Origin: Saprospiraceae bacterium | Lineage (GTDB): Bacteria; Bacteroidota; Bacteroidia; Chitinophagales; Saprospiraceae | Reading direction: 5' to 3' | NCBI GenBank assembly: GCA_022842725.1 | Contig: JALHOZ010000019.1 | Span: forward strand, 24,791 to 88,790 | DNA length: 64,000 nucleotides | In this document: positions 1 to 8,033 of the stretch, piece after piece | Layout: every line of letters starts with the position of its first letter | Numbering within the stretch: position 1 is the stretch's first letter | Position numbers and translations under genes: made by a program | Notes under the pieces: generated by a model | Seen by the model: only the letters and a program-made list of their open reading frames with translations | What the model was told of the DNA's origin: nothing | Database searches by the model: none

Positions 1-2772
1 ATGACGCTAAGGCTTGCCGGCTGTGTTATCGTGGTTTCAAATGGAAATTCCGGTTCGGGATGTGCTACCACCTTTGACCCACCTGCTTTTTTTGAAGGTA
101 GTTTTTCAGTTGGGGCAACCAATAGTTCGAATGGTATTGCAGGCTTCAGTAGTAGGGGACCTGTAACTTTTGACAACTCAAACAGACTAAAGCCAAATGT
201 TTCAGCACCGGGAGTTGGTGTCAGATCCTCTCTGGCAAATGGTGGTTATGGTAGTTTTAGTGGTACAAGTATGGCAGGTCCTCACGTTGCCGGTGCTGTA
301 GCCCTGATCATCTCTGCCAACCCAAATCTTGCCGGTGAAGTAGATCAGATTGAAGATATTCTAGAACAAACGACCTTGCCATTAACGGGTGGAAATGTTT
401 GCGGAGGCATTCCAACAACAGCCATTCCAAACAATACCTTTGGATATGGGTTGATCGACGTTCAAAAAGCTGTTACGCGTGCAAGGAATGATTTATTTGT
501 TCCTTTGATCAAAGTTGACCAGTTCGGGTACAGAACCGGAGATAAAAAAGTAGCGATATTAAGTAATCCCATTTCAGGATTTAATCAGGCGGATAGCTAT
601 TCACCGGTAGGGAGTATTTCTCTCAAAAATTCTTCTACGCATGCTGTGGTATTTTCCGCAGCCCCGATAAGCTGGAATAACGGGAATACCCATAGCCAAA
701 GCGGAGATCAGGTGTGGTGGTTTGATTTTTCAGGATATACTACTCCCGGGAAATATTATGTTGCAAACGGCGCAGTCAGGTCAGAAGATTTTATCATTCA
801 CGATACGGTATATCAAGAGGTATTAAAAACGGCATTTAAAACATTTTATTATCAAAGATGTGGTATTGCCAAGGTTGCTCCTTACGCCATGACGGGTTAT
901 GTAGATGGCTTGTGTCATGCTCAGGATGTTACGTGTAAGTGGTATGCCAATCCGGCATTGTCTTCACGTTGGAAAGATTTATCTGGTGGTTGGCATGATG
1001 CGGGGGATTATAATAAATATGTAAATTTTGCTTATGCTGCTGTTTTTGATTTGTTGATGTCATTTCATTTACATCAACAAGCATGGGTCAGTGATGACAT
1101 GAATATACCGGAGTCCGGTAACGGAATTCCTGATTTGTTGGACGAAATAAAGTACGAAACGGATTGGTTGCTTAAAATGCAGGAAACCGATGGTGGTGTA
1201 TTAAGTGTCGTAGGTGTTGCAAACTTTGCTACGGCAAGTCCTCCTTCTGCTGACAATGCAGACAGGTTGTACGGACCTAAAACAACGAGTGCTTCCTATT
1301 CTGCAGCGGCTATGTTAGCCTTTGCCGCTACACAATTCAGAAAAATAGATCATGTGGTTGCACAGAATTATGCGACAACCCTCCAAACGGCAGCCGTTAA
1401 TGCTTATAATTGGGCTGTAAATAATCCCGGAGTACTTTTTTATAATGCCGGAGTTTTGGCTGCGGGCGAGCAGGAAATTGATGTATATGAAACCAGTATG
1501 AGAAGGATGTCCGCTGCTGTTTTTTTATATGAACTCACCAATGATGTAAACTACAAAAATTATGTAGAGTCCAATTATACACAAAGCCATTTGAAACAAT
1601 GGAATTTTGTGTATCCTTTTGAAAATCCTACGCAACTCACTTTGTTATATTATACCTTTCTTCAGGGCGTCACATCTTCTGTTGCCATCGATATCAAAAA
1701 TACCTTCAAGAATTCAATCGAAAATTCTTCAGATAATATTCCTGCCCATGTAAATCAACTGGATGCATACCGGTCGTATCTTACCACAGGAAATCATGTA
1801 TGGGGAAGCAACAGAGTAAAAACCAATATGGGGAATCTGTTTGCAGCATACAAAGATTTTGGATTAAACAGTGCCAATAACAGCCTGATTGATGGAATTA
1901 CGCAGGATTATTTGGGTTATATCCATGGAAGAAATCCGGTCGGATTGTCTTTTCTGACAAATATGGAGCATATGGGAGCTTCAAAGTCTGTCAATTCTGT
2001 TTATCACGCATGGTTTACAGACGGTAGCAGTTTATGGGATGATGTCAGATCTTCTGTTTATGGCCCGGCTCCGGGATTTGTTTCAGGTGGCGTAAACCCT
2101 AATTATAATCTTGATGGTTGTTGTTCTAATAATTCGTGTGGAAGTTCAAACTCAATGTGTGTAAGTCTTGAACCACCAAGATTGCAGCCCGTTTTAAAAT
2201 CATATCGGGACTGGAATACGGGTTGGCCTCAAAATTCATGGGAGATTACAGAGCCTGCCATATATTATCAGTCTTCATATCTTTTTTTACTGGCCGGAAA
2301 AGTGAATCAATCAGCATTAAGATCACAAAACAACACCAAGGTGACTCAGGTTTCAGGTGACATTCAGGTCAGTAGTGTTCCCTACGGATTGATATTGACC
2401 TCTTCAAATGGAACTTTTTACAGGCTGACCGTAAATAATGCAGGCACGATCAATATTCAGACACAACCAGTTCCTCCGACTGTGGTTTCAAAAATTGAAA
2501 CAGGCGACCTTTTAATCGTTGAAAATCAAAAAGGATTTATCATGCGATCAACAAATAATAATCTTTGGAAGGTTTTTGTAAACAAACAAGGCGGACTTTC
2601 AACTGAAAATATCATTTCAATTCCTTCAGTAAAAACTGAAATCCAGGGATCGGATCTTTTGATCATGCAACCACAACATGGATTTATTGCAGGCGATGAA
2701 GATGGAGTTTGTTATAAAATTTCCGTTTCTGATTCCGGCCACATATTGTCAACTGTAATTTCTTGCGAATAG
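1..2772 (+). CDS. Subtilisin-like (S8) protease fused to family 9 glycoside hydrolase, 5' truncated
   Basis: The frame is open at the window edge and its first residues already match the middle of a subtilase, so the true start and the catalytic Asp and His lie upstream. Residues 1-160 carry the oxyanion-hole segment (SNGNSGSGC) and the serine motif GTSMAGP with nucleophile Ser90. From about residue 168 a cellulase N-terminal Ig-like domain begins (VDQFGY), followed by a GH9 catalytic domain: DAGD with Asp333 and Asp336, the conserved GNGIPDLLDE segment, HGRNP, and the candidate acid Glu751 in TEPAIYYQ. The last 140 residues are three 49-residue repeats. GH9 enzymes cut beta-1,4-glucans such as cellulose, so this is probably a secreted or surface polysaccharide degrader. 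Fusion to a subtilase is unusual. The 3' end overlaps the convergent helicase gene by 61 bases. No T9SS sorting domain is visible. GH9 is confident; the role of the protease part is inferred. Confidence 0.88.
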   Translation: MTLRLAGCVIVVSNGNSGSGCATTFDPPAFFEGSFSVGATNSSNGIAGFSSRGPVTFDNSNRLKPNVSAPGVGVRSSLANGGYGSFSGTSMAGPHVAGAVALIISANPNLAGEVDQIEDILEQTTLPLTGGNVCGGIPTTAIPNNTFGYGLIDVQKAVTRARNDLFVPLIKVDQFGYRTGDKKVAILSNPISGFNQADSYSPVGSISLKNSSTHAVVFSAAPISWNNGNTHSQSGDQVWWFDFSGYTTPGKYYVANGAVRSEDFIIHDTVYQEVLKTAFKTFYYQRCGIAKVAPYAMTGYVDGLCHAQDVTCKWYANPALSSRWKDLSGGWHDAGDYNKYVNFAYAAVFDLLMSFHLHQQAWVSDDMNIPESGNGIPDLLDEIKYETDWLLKMQETDGGVLSVVGVANFATASPPSADNADRLYGPKTTSASYSAAAMLAFAATQFRKIDHVVAQNYATTLQTAAVNAYNWAVNNPGVLFYNAGVLAAGEQEIDVYETSMRRMSAAVFLYELTNDVNYKNYVESNYTQSHLKQWNFVYPFENPTQLTLLYYTFLQGVTSSVAIDIKNTFKNSIENSSDNIPAHVNQLDAYRSYLTTGNHVWGSNRVKTNMGNLFAAYKDFGLNSANNSLIDGITQDYLGYIHGRNPVGLSFLTNMEHMGASKSVNSVYHAWFTDGSSLWDDVRSSVYGPAPGFVSGGVNPNYNLDGCCSNNSCGSSNSMCVSLEPPRLQPVLKSYRDWNTGWPQNSWEITEPAIYYQSSYLFLLAGKVNQSALRSQNNTKVTQVSGDIQVSSVPYGLILTSSNGTFYRLTVNNAGTINIQTQPVPPTVVSKIETGDLLIVENQKGFIMRSTNNNLWKVFVNKQGGLSTENIISIPSVKTEIQGSDLLIMQPQHGFIAGDEDGVCYKISVSDSGHILSTVISCE
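2341..2769 (+). repeat. Three protein-level tandem repeats of 49 residues (147 bases)
   Basis: Within the cellulase C-terminus, anchor residues recur at an exact spacing of 49: Asp787/836/885, Gly796/845/894 and Gly815/864/913. Each unit reads roughly D-[IL]-x-[IV], then G-[LF]-I, then an aromatic-K/R strand, then a xxG turn, which looks like a short all-beta unit. DNA identity between units is low, so the repeat is old. Similar units occur at the ends of other Bacteroidota secreted proteins (recalled, not searched). It may bind carbohydrate or act as a spacer. Confidence 0.75.
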
Positions 2773-5700
2773 ATCGTTTTAAATTCCGAAAAACTAAGTT
2801 GATGTGCATGGTTTATCCAAGCAGCATAAGCGGTTTGTTTCTCAAGAAGACTTTTAGAACCGATCATAATAAACTGTTCCCTGGCTCTGGTGAGAGATAC
2901 ATTCAATTTTCTGTCGGTTCCATCAACACCGAGAGAGGTTATTCTTTGGAGCTGACTAACATTATTAACACAAGTTGAAAAAAGGATAATATCCCTTGCG
3001 CCTCCCTGATAGCGCTCGACCGTATCCACAGTGATGTAAGTTTCAAACTCAGGTAAATATTTTTTTATATCGGTCGTTATTTTTGAAATCTGAGCCCTGA
3101 ATGGTGTGATAATACCAAAAGATGAAGATGTGATTTTTTGGTTTTTTTCTTTATAATTTTTTATAAGATCAAACAAAAGAAGAACAATAATCATTGACTC
3201 ATAAACATTGACCTTTGATTGGACAGAAAACTGAACCGGACTATCAATAAACAAAGTCCGGTTTTGCAAAAAAGACTTGTTTTTACCTGAAAACAGGGTA
3301 GATTCTTCTGTCAATCTTTTGAGGTGGGGCAGTGGTGTTAATTTGTTTTCATAAAAGTGAACATCAACAAATTTTTGTAAAGAAATATGCATGCGTCCCT
3401 GCTGCGATAATATTCCAAATGCATGATGCCAAAGATTTTTTTGATATTGACTGTACATCCGGTCAAACAATGAATGTGAAACATCCATAAATCCGTTTTG
3501 ATTGAGATCGTCGTCGGAAATGGTTGTATATTTTGTGTTTTGTTGAACGACAGCCGGAAGTTGTTTATGATCACCTATTAAAATTCTTTTTGAAAATCTT
3601 GATAACAAACCACAAAGTTGCGGTTCAAGAATTTGTGATGCTTCATCAATGATGACGGTTTCGAATTTTTTTAATGCAAAAAGTTCCGGTTTCCCTAAAA
3701 TGCTGGATACCGTACTGACAAAAACCCTTCGCGAAGCAAAAAAGTGTTTAATCTCCTGCCTGTTTTCCATAGTTTGTAAATGCTGATCCAGCAAGTTTTT
3801 ATGAAATTCTGATGCACAGGATATTCTGGAGCCAATTCTAACAAAATGATGAGCAAAAATCGGGTCAATCTCAGCAATAGATTGACATATTTCATCAACA
3901 GCCCGATTGGTATAAGCCAATATTAAAAAATTTTCCTCGCCCGAATAAAATAATTCTTTTGCCAGTTTTTTTAGAATAACATTAGTTTTACCTGTTCCCG
4001 GAGGACCCCAAATCAGGAAAATATCTTTTGAGGCCAGCGCCTTAACAACCAGGTTGTGTTGTTCGTCAGTCATAAATGACTCCTTTTCAACATGTATGGT
4101 TTTAGAAGGTAATTCAGGGGCTTTTAACCCCAGAAATAATCTTCTGTAATCCCGATTTTGGCCCATAAACTCGAAAACAGACTCATACAATTTATGAAAG
4201 GAACTGTCAATCAAATCCATTTCAAGGTTCCAAACGGAAGATTTGTCAAAATAGGTTTGGTTGTTTTGTGGATTTCTGAGGGTTACTTCCACGTAATCTG
4301 AACCAATGTCGGAAATGCTGCATTTGTACAACGGACTGTGTAAAACGGGATTTATTTCGGAAAGAACCGGATAAATAGTCGCAATGTCTCCTTTTCTGAA
4401 ATTTGTTGCCTTTTGATCAGAACGAAAAGAAAATACAATTTTCGGATCAGGTAAATAACTTTGGTTGACTTTGATCGTCATATCCGGAATGATAGCGTTG
4501 CCTGATTCTTTTTCCTGGAGTGTATCCAACCAGAGAGAAGCGAGACCTCTCGATGTTTCGTTTCCGTGTTCTCCGATTTTTGAAATGGAATATTCTCCGG
4601 CCACTAACGAAATAAAATGATGAATATATTTTTTTTCCAAAGGGTCAAGTGAAGCATATTTTTCTGCAAATATTCTCACATTTTCAGCAGTAAAACCATA
4701 TACGTAATCCATGTTTTTTAGCTGCACAAAAGCTAAAAGTTTAGGATCTTCCGGAAGTTTTTTTAGCAAAACTTCAATCAAAATGATTTCATTTCTTACT
4801 TTCAGTAATTCCATGTGCTGAGGCTTTAAAGAAGGTGCAAATCTCAGAGATGGAGCATTTACTTTTGAATACAAAATGTAGTTTCGGATATGTTCTATTT
4901 TATTTTCATAAACCGACCTGACCAACATTTCATAAAGTTGTGTTTGAGCAAAATGAGAGGCACTTATGCCATAAACGTTTGGTTTCCAGGGACTACCGCT
5001 TTTGAGTTCGACGATTCCTGCACATCTTGTTGTTTCATCCAGTACGAAAATGTCGAGACGACCTTGTATGCCGTATTTTTTTGAATAAAACGTAGATTCT
5101 AAAAACGATGTTTTTTTGGTAATATTCAGTTTTGGAAAATCATTTTTAACAACATCTTTAATATGATAAAAATGGATATCAATTTTTGACCACAGATCTT
5201 TCAGTTCGATATCTGACAACAACGAAAAAGCAAGCGCAAATTTCTGAAATAATGGTTTTCTCAGATCAGACAGTTCGGTTTCAGGATTTTGAAGCAGCTC
5301 TTCCATCAGATAGTTTACGATGTTACCTAAAAGAACCGGTGTTTTATTCTGTCCGTCACGAAACTTGTTCAACAGGTATAACATAGCAAAACTGCCGTTA
5401 TCTTTGAAACATTCAGCGATAGCGGTTACATCAACCAGGAAATCAGATTGTAATACAAAGGATCGGGGATGTAGTAGGCCCTCATCTGTGATTTCCACAT
5501 CTAATAAGTTAACAGGAATCGGGAAGTTAAGATGTTTTTTAGCCGCAAGGATATTGGAATTAAACAATTCATTTCTATCAGCTATATTCCATACGACTGT
5601 TTTGACGGTTTCAGCTTCTTTTTCATCAATGAAAGAAAGGGTAAAACTTTCCGGAAAAATGTCAATGATTACGCCTTCAGCTACAGAAATAAATTGTGTT

Positions 5701-6125
5701 ATGTTTTCTTTTTTTCGGAAAAAAACTAATTTGGCATCATCAGAGAGTTGGTAAACCCCGTTTGTCGTTTCTTTTTGCCAAATCGTTTTCAGCAATTTTG
5801 TAATGATAAAACTACCCAGTTCAATATGGTTTGTCAACGAAATGTCGGATTTTTCCAGACATTTTCTAAAGCTGTGGGCATAAAACAACATAGATTTTGA
5901 CAAAACATATTTCATACCTACATAAGCCAATTTTGAAAACATCGTTGGAAAATGAAGGTTTTCTTCTTTGGTGTCAAAATCGAGCAATGTACTGAAAATA
6001 GCGTGAAGTCCTTGTAGATTTTCTTTTTCAGACAAAAAATCATTTTTCAAAATGGATTCAAAATCCAAAATGATATGGTCAATAGTAGTATCAGAAGCAT
6101 TTTGATCAGTATTCAAATCAGTCAT
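2712..6125 (-). CDS. Dna2-like nuclease-helicase (PD-(D/E)XK nuclease plus superfamily 1 helicase)
   Basis: 1137 residues. The N-terminal 330 residues are unassigned. A PD-(D/E)XK nuclease follows, with Asp358, Glu373-Leu-Lys375 and a Gln394-xxx-Tyr398 motif as in Cas4, Dna2 and RecB nucleases; the four cysteines that bind an Fe-S cluster in Dna2 and Cas4 are not evident. The C-terminal half is a UPF1/Dna2-type SF1 helicase: Walker A GPPGTGKT (707-714), DEAS at 827-830, GDHKQLP, a QGR motif, and motif VI SLTRAR at 1077-1082. It should unwind and cut DNA ends or flaps, in repair or defence. The start overlaps the end of the upstream namZ-like gene by 8 bases, suggesting translational coupling. 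No other defence or repair gene is adjacent. The family call is solid; the cellular role is open. Confidence 0.85.
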   Translation of the reverse strand: MTDLNTDQNASDTTIDHIILDFESILKNDFLSEKENLQGLHAIFSTLLDFDTKEENLHFPTMFSKLAYVGMKYVLSKSMLFYAHSFRKCLEKSDISLTNHIELGSFIITKLLKTIWQKETTNGVYQLSDDAKLVFFRKKENITQFISVAEGVIIDIFPESFTLSFIDEKEAETVKTVVWNIADRNELFNSNILAAKKHLNFPIPVNLLDVEITDEGLLHPRSFVLQSDFLVDVTAIAECFKDNGSFAMLYLLNKFRDGQNKTPVLLGNIVNYLMEELLQNPETELSDLRKPLFQKFALAFSLLSDIELKDLWSKIDIHFYHIKDVVKNDFPKLNITKKTSFLESTFYSKKYGIQGRLDIFVLDETTRCAGIVELKSGSPWKPNVYGISASHFAQTQLYEMLVRSVYENKIEHIRNYILYSKVNAPSLRFAPSLKPQHMELLKVRNEIILIEVLLKKLPEDPKLLAFVQLKNMDYVYGFTAENVRIFAEKYASLDPLEKKYIHHFISLVAGEYSISKIGEHGNETSRGLASLWLDTLQEKESGNAIIPDMTIKVNQSYLPDPKIVFSFRSDQKATNFRKGDIATIYPVLSEINPVLHSPLYKCSISDIGSDYVEVTLRNPQNNQTYFDKSSVWNLEMDLIDSSFHKLYESVFEFMGQNRDYRRLFLGLKAPELPSKTIHVEKESFMTDEQHNLVVKALASKDIFLIWGPPGTGKTNVILKKLAKELFYSGEENFLILAYTNRAVDEICQSIAEIDPIFAHHFVRIGSRISCASEFHKNLLDQHLQTMENRQEIKHFFASRRVFVSTVSSILGKPELFALKKFETVIIDEASQILEPQLCGLLSRFSKRILIGDHKQLPAVVQQNTKYTTISDDDLNQNGFMDVSHSLFDRMYSQYQKNLWHHAFGILSQQGRMHISLQKFVDVHFYENKLTPLPHLKRLTEESTLFSGKNKSFLQNRTLFIDSPVQFSVQSKVNVYESMIIVLLLFDLIKNYKEKNQKITSSSFGIITPFRAQISKITTDIKKYLPEFETYITVDTVERYQGGARDIILFSTCVNNVSQLQRITSLGVDGTDRKLNVSLTRAREQFIMIGSKSLLEKQTAYAAWINHAHQLSFSEFKTIYSQEITVDNMWPESETEIL

Positions 6126-7332
6126 ACAGTAAGTACTTTAATCTTGTTTTTTTAAAAGTTTGTAAATCATTTTCCCAGGAAGCTCTTATTTGATTCTCAG
6201 GAACATTTTCAATTAACATTTTTCGTAGTGAATCTGTTCCCGCTAATTTGTCAAAAAATAGATTTTCAAGAAAAAAAATCTGATTTTTGTTTTTCATTTC
6301 CTGATAAAAAGAAATCAAAAGGGACAAATCCAGTTTTTTTTGATCCAAAACAGATTGAACTGTAAGTTTTGAAAGATCCTTGCCAAAACATGCTTTTCCT
6401 TCATGCGGCGGGGTTTTGGCTCCTTCATTGGGTTCAGGAGTAAATGAAAAATCACTTTCCAGAGCAGGATGTCCAATTACCTGAAATTGTTTTTCAGTTC
6501 CTCTTCCCAAACTAAGGGTTGTTCCTTCAAAAAAACAGACAGAGGAGTACAACAAAACAGATCTGGAGTTGGGCAGGTTGGGGGAAGGTTTCACCGGAAG
6601 TTCATAAAATGAATCGTGGAAATAATTTTTGTTTTCAATTACCGTAAGGTCACATTGCACACCGTTTTTTAACCACTTTTCACCGTTAATCATTTTTGCA
6701 TATTCACCGATGGTCATGCCATAAACAACAGGTACCGGATGCATTCCCACAAATGAAGAATATTGTTTTTGTAATACCGGACCGTCGATATAATGCCCGT
6801 TGGGATTGGGTCTATCCAATACCATCAACGGGATATTATTTTCAGCAGCAGCTTCCATGATGTAATGCAATGTTGATATGTAGGTATAGAACCTGACACC
6901 TACATCCTGAATGTCGAATACCAACATATCGATTCCTTGTAAATCAGAAGAAGAAGGTTTCTTTTTGTTTCCATACAAGGATATAATCGGAAGACCTGTG
7001 TTTTTATCTACGTCATCCTGAATGGTTTCTCCGGCATCCGCTTTACCTCTGAAACCGTGTTCCGGCGCAAATACGGCAACAACTGTGATACCAAGTTTTA
7101 CCAAAGTGTCCACAAGATGTTTGTCTTTGACCATACTGGTTTGATTGACGACCAAACCAACTTTTTTATGTTGTAGTTGCGGTAGATACAATGCTATCCT
7201 TTCTGCAGCAGGAATAATTTTTTGCTGCGATGTATCAACCTTAATGGTAGTGGAAAGTGTAGGAAGCTGTTTTTCTGATTGACATTCAGTAAGCCAAATT
7301 AATGCGAAAAAATAAAATAAAATCCCCTGCAT
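6118..7332 (-). CDS. namZ: DUF1343 / NamZ-type exo-beta-N-acetylmuramidase lipoprotein
   Basis: 404 residues. The N-terminus is a lipoprotein signal ending in LTEC (Cys17), so the protein is probably anchored in the envelope. The body is DUF1343 (family GH171): a GLVVNQTS segment, the conserved APEHGFRG motif (Glu91-His92), DIQDVGVRFYTY, and DRPNPNG. Characterised NamZ members remove terminal N-acetylmuramic acid from peptidoglycan fragments, so a role in cell-wall recycling or scavenging is expected. It lies 9 bases after the upstream secreted-protein gene and overlaps the downstream helicase gene by 8 bases, so the three genes look like one transcript. The symbol follows family membership; activity is not shown here. 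Confidence 0.85.
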   Translation of the reverse strand: MQGILFYFFALIWLTECQSEKQLPTLSTTIKVDTSQQKIIPAAERIALYLPQLQHKKVGLVVNQTSMVKDKHLVDTLVKLGITVVAVFAPEHGFRGKADAGETIQDDVDKNTGLPIISLYGNKKKPSSSDLQGIDMLVFDIQDVGVRFYTYISTLHYIMEAAAENNIPLMVLDRPNPNGHYIDGPVLQKQYSSFVGMHPVPVVYGMTIGEYAKMINGEKWLKNGVQCDLTVIENKNYFHDSFYELPVKPSPNLPNSRSVLLYSSVCFFEGTTLSLGRGTEKQFQVIGHPALESDFSFTPEPNEGAKTPPHEGKACFGKDLSKLTVQSVLDQKKLDLSLLISFYQEMKNKNQIFFLENLFFDKLAGTDSLRKMLIENVPENQIRASWENDLQTFKKTRLKYLLYD

Positions 7333-7341
7333 GTTATAAAG

Positions 7342-7962
7342 TTATTGCACTTGAACAAATAAACCGGTAGAAATGATTTGACCATCTGGTCTGCGGGCTA
7401 TAAAGATTATATGATTATTATAATTGTAAAAATAAGCCAAATGATCGTAAATATATTCATTTGTATTAGACACCTTAGTTTCCATAATTTTTCTACCGTC
7501 AATACCATAAATAATTAAGTTTGCCTCGTCAACAATGGTTTCCGAAAACTGAATGGTGGTATATCTGCTAAAAGGGTTAGGTTTGGCGATGGCCATATTG
7601 TTTTCAAGAACGATATTTGTTATAAAAACATGTAGACTTTCTCCAAGCAAACCTAAACTCAGTTTATAATAAGCTTTTTGATTGTTCAATGAAAAGGAAT
7701 CAACAAAGGTATAGGATACAGGAACTTCTGTACTGCCACAGACCCCTCCGATACTACCGATTTCTGTGAAATTAACATTGTCTGAGGATCTTAAAATTCC
7801 GGTGCCGAAACAAGTACTTCCGGCATTCATCGTCCACCGAATGACTACATTTCTGTCCAACGAGAAAGCCGTTAAGTCACGAAGTGCAGGATGATAAAAT
7901 TGAGAAAACGTTACAAAGGGTAACAACAGAAGTGAATAAATTATGATCGATCTTTTTGTCAT
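7342..7962 (-). CDS. Small secreted protein with T9SS type A-like sorting domain
   Basis: 206 residues. A signal peptide (about residues 1-20, ending FVTFSQ) is followed by a small fibronectin-like beta region that contains two cysteines. The C-terminal 80 residues resemble a type A T9SS sorting domain: KPNPFSRYTTIQF, then IYGIDGRKI, and a final LFVQVQ strand. It is probably exported and attached to the surface or released. No enzymatic motif is visible. A TACCTTTT box at 7985-7992, close to the Bacteroidota -7 element, sits 23 bases before the ATG. It appears to be the first gene of a unit with the NamZ and nuclease-helicase genes. Confidence 0.7.
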   Translation of the reverse strand: MTKRSIIIYSLLLLPFVTFSQFYHPALRDLTAFSLDRNVVIRWTMNAGSTCFGTGILRSSDNVNFTEIGSIGGVCGSTEVPVSYTFVDSFSLNNQKAYYKLSLGLLGESLHVFITNIVLENNMAIAKPNPFSRYTTIQFSETIVDEANLIIYGIDGRKIMETKVSNTNEYIYDHLAYFYNYNNHIIFIARRPDGQIISTGLFVQVQ

Positions 7963-8033
7963 CCTATAAAAGTTTCAGGGTTTTAAAAGGTATTAGTCAC
8001 ATAAAATAATGATATAACTGAAAAACCGGAATT

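Noticed and set aside
5320..5754. 144-residue plus-strand ORF
   Set aside because: It is antisense to the nuclease-helicase, with no motif or promoter.
2712..6125. CRISPR-associated Cas4
   Set aside because: The nuclease is fused to an SF1 helicase, lacks the Fe-S cysteine set, and no repeat array or cas gene is nearby.
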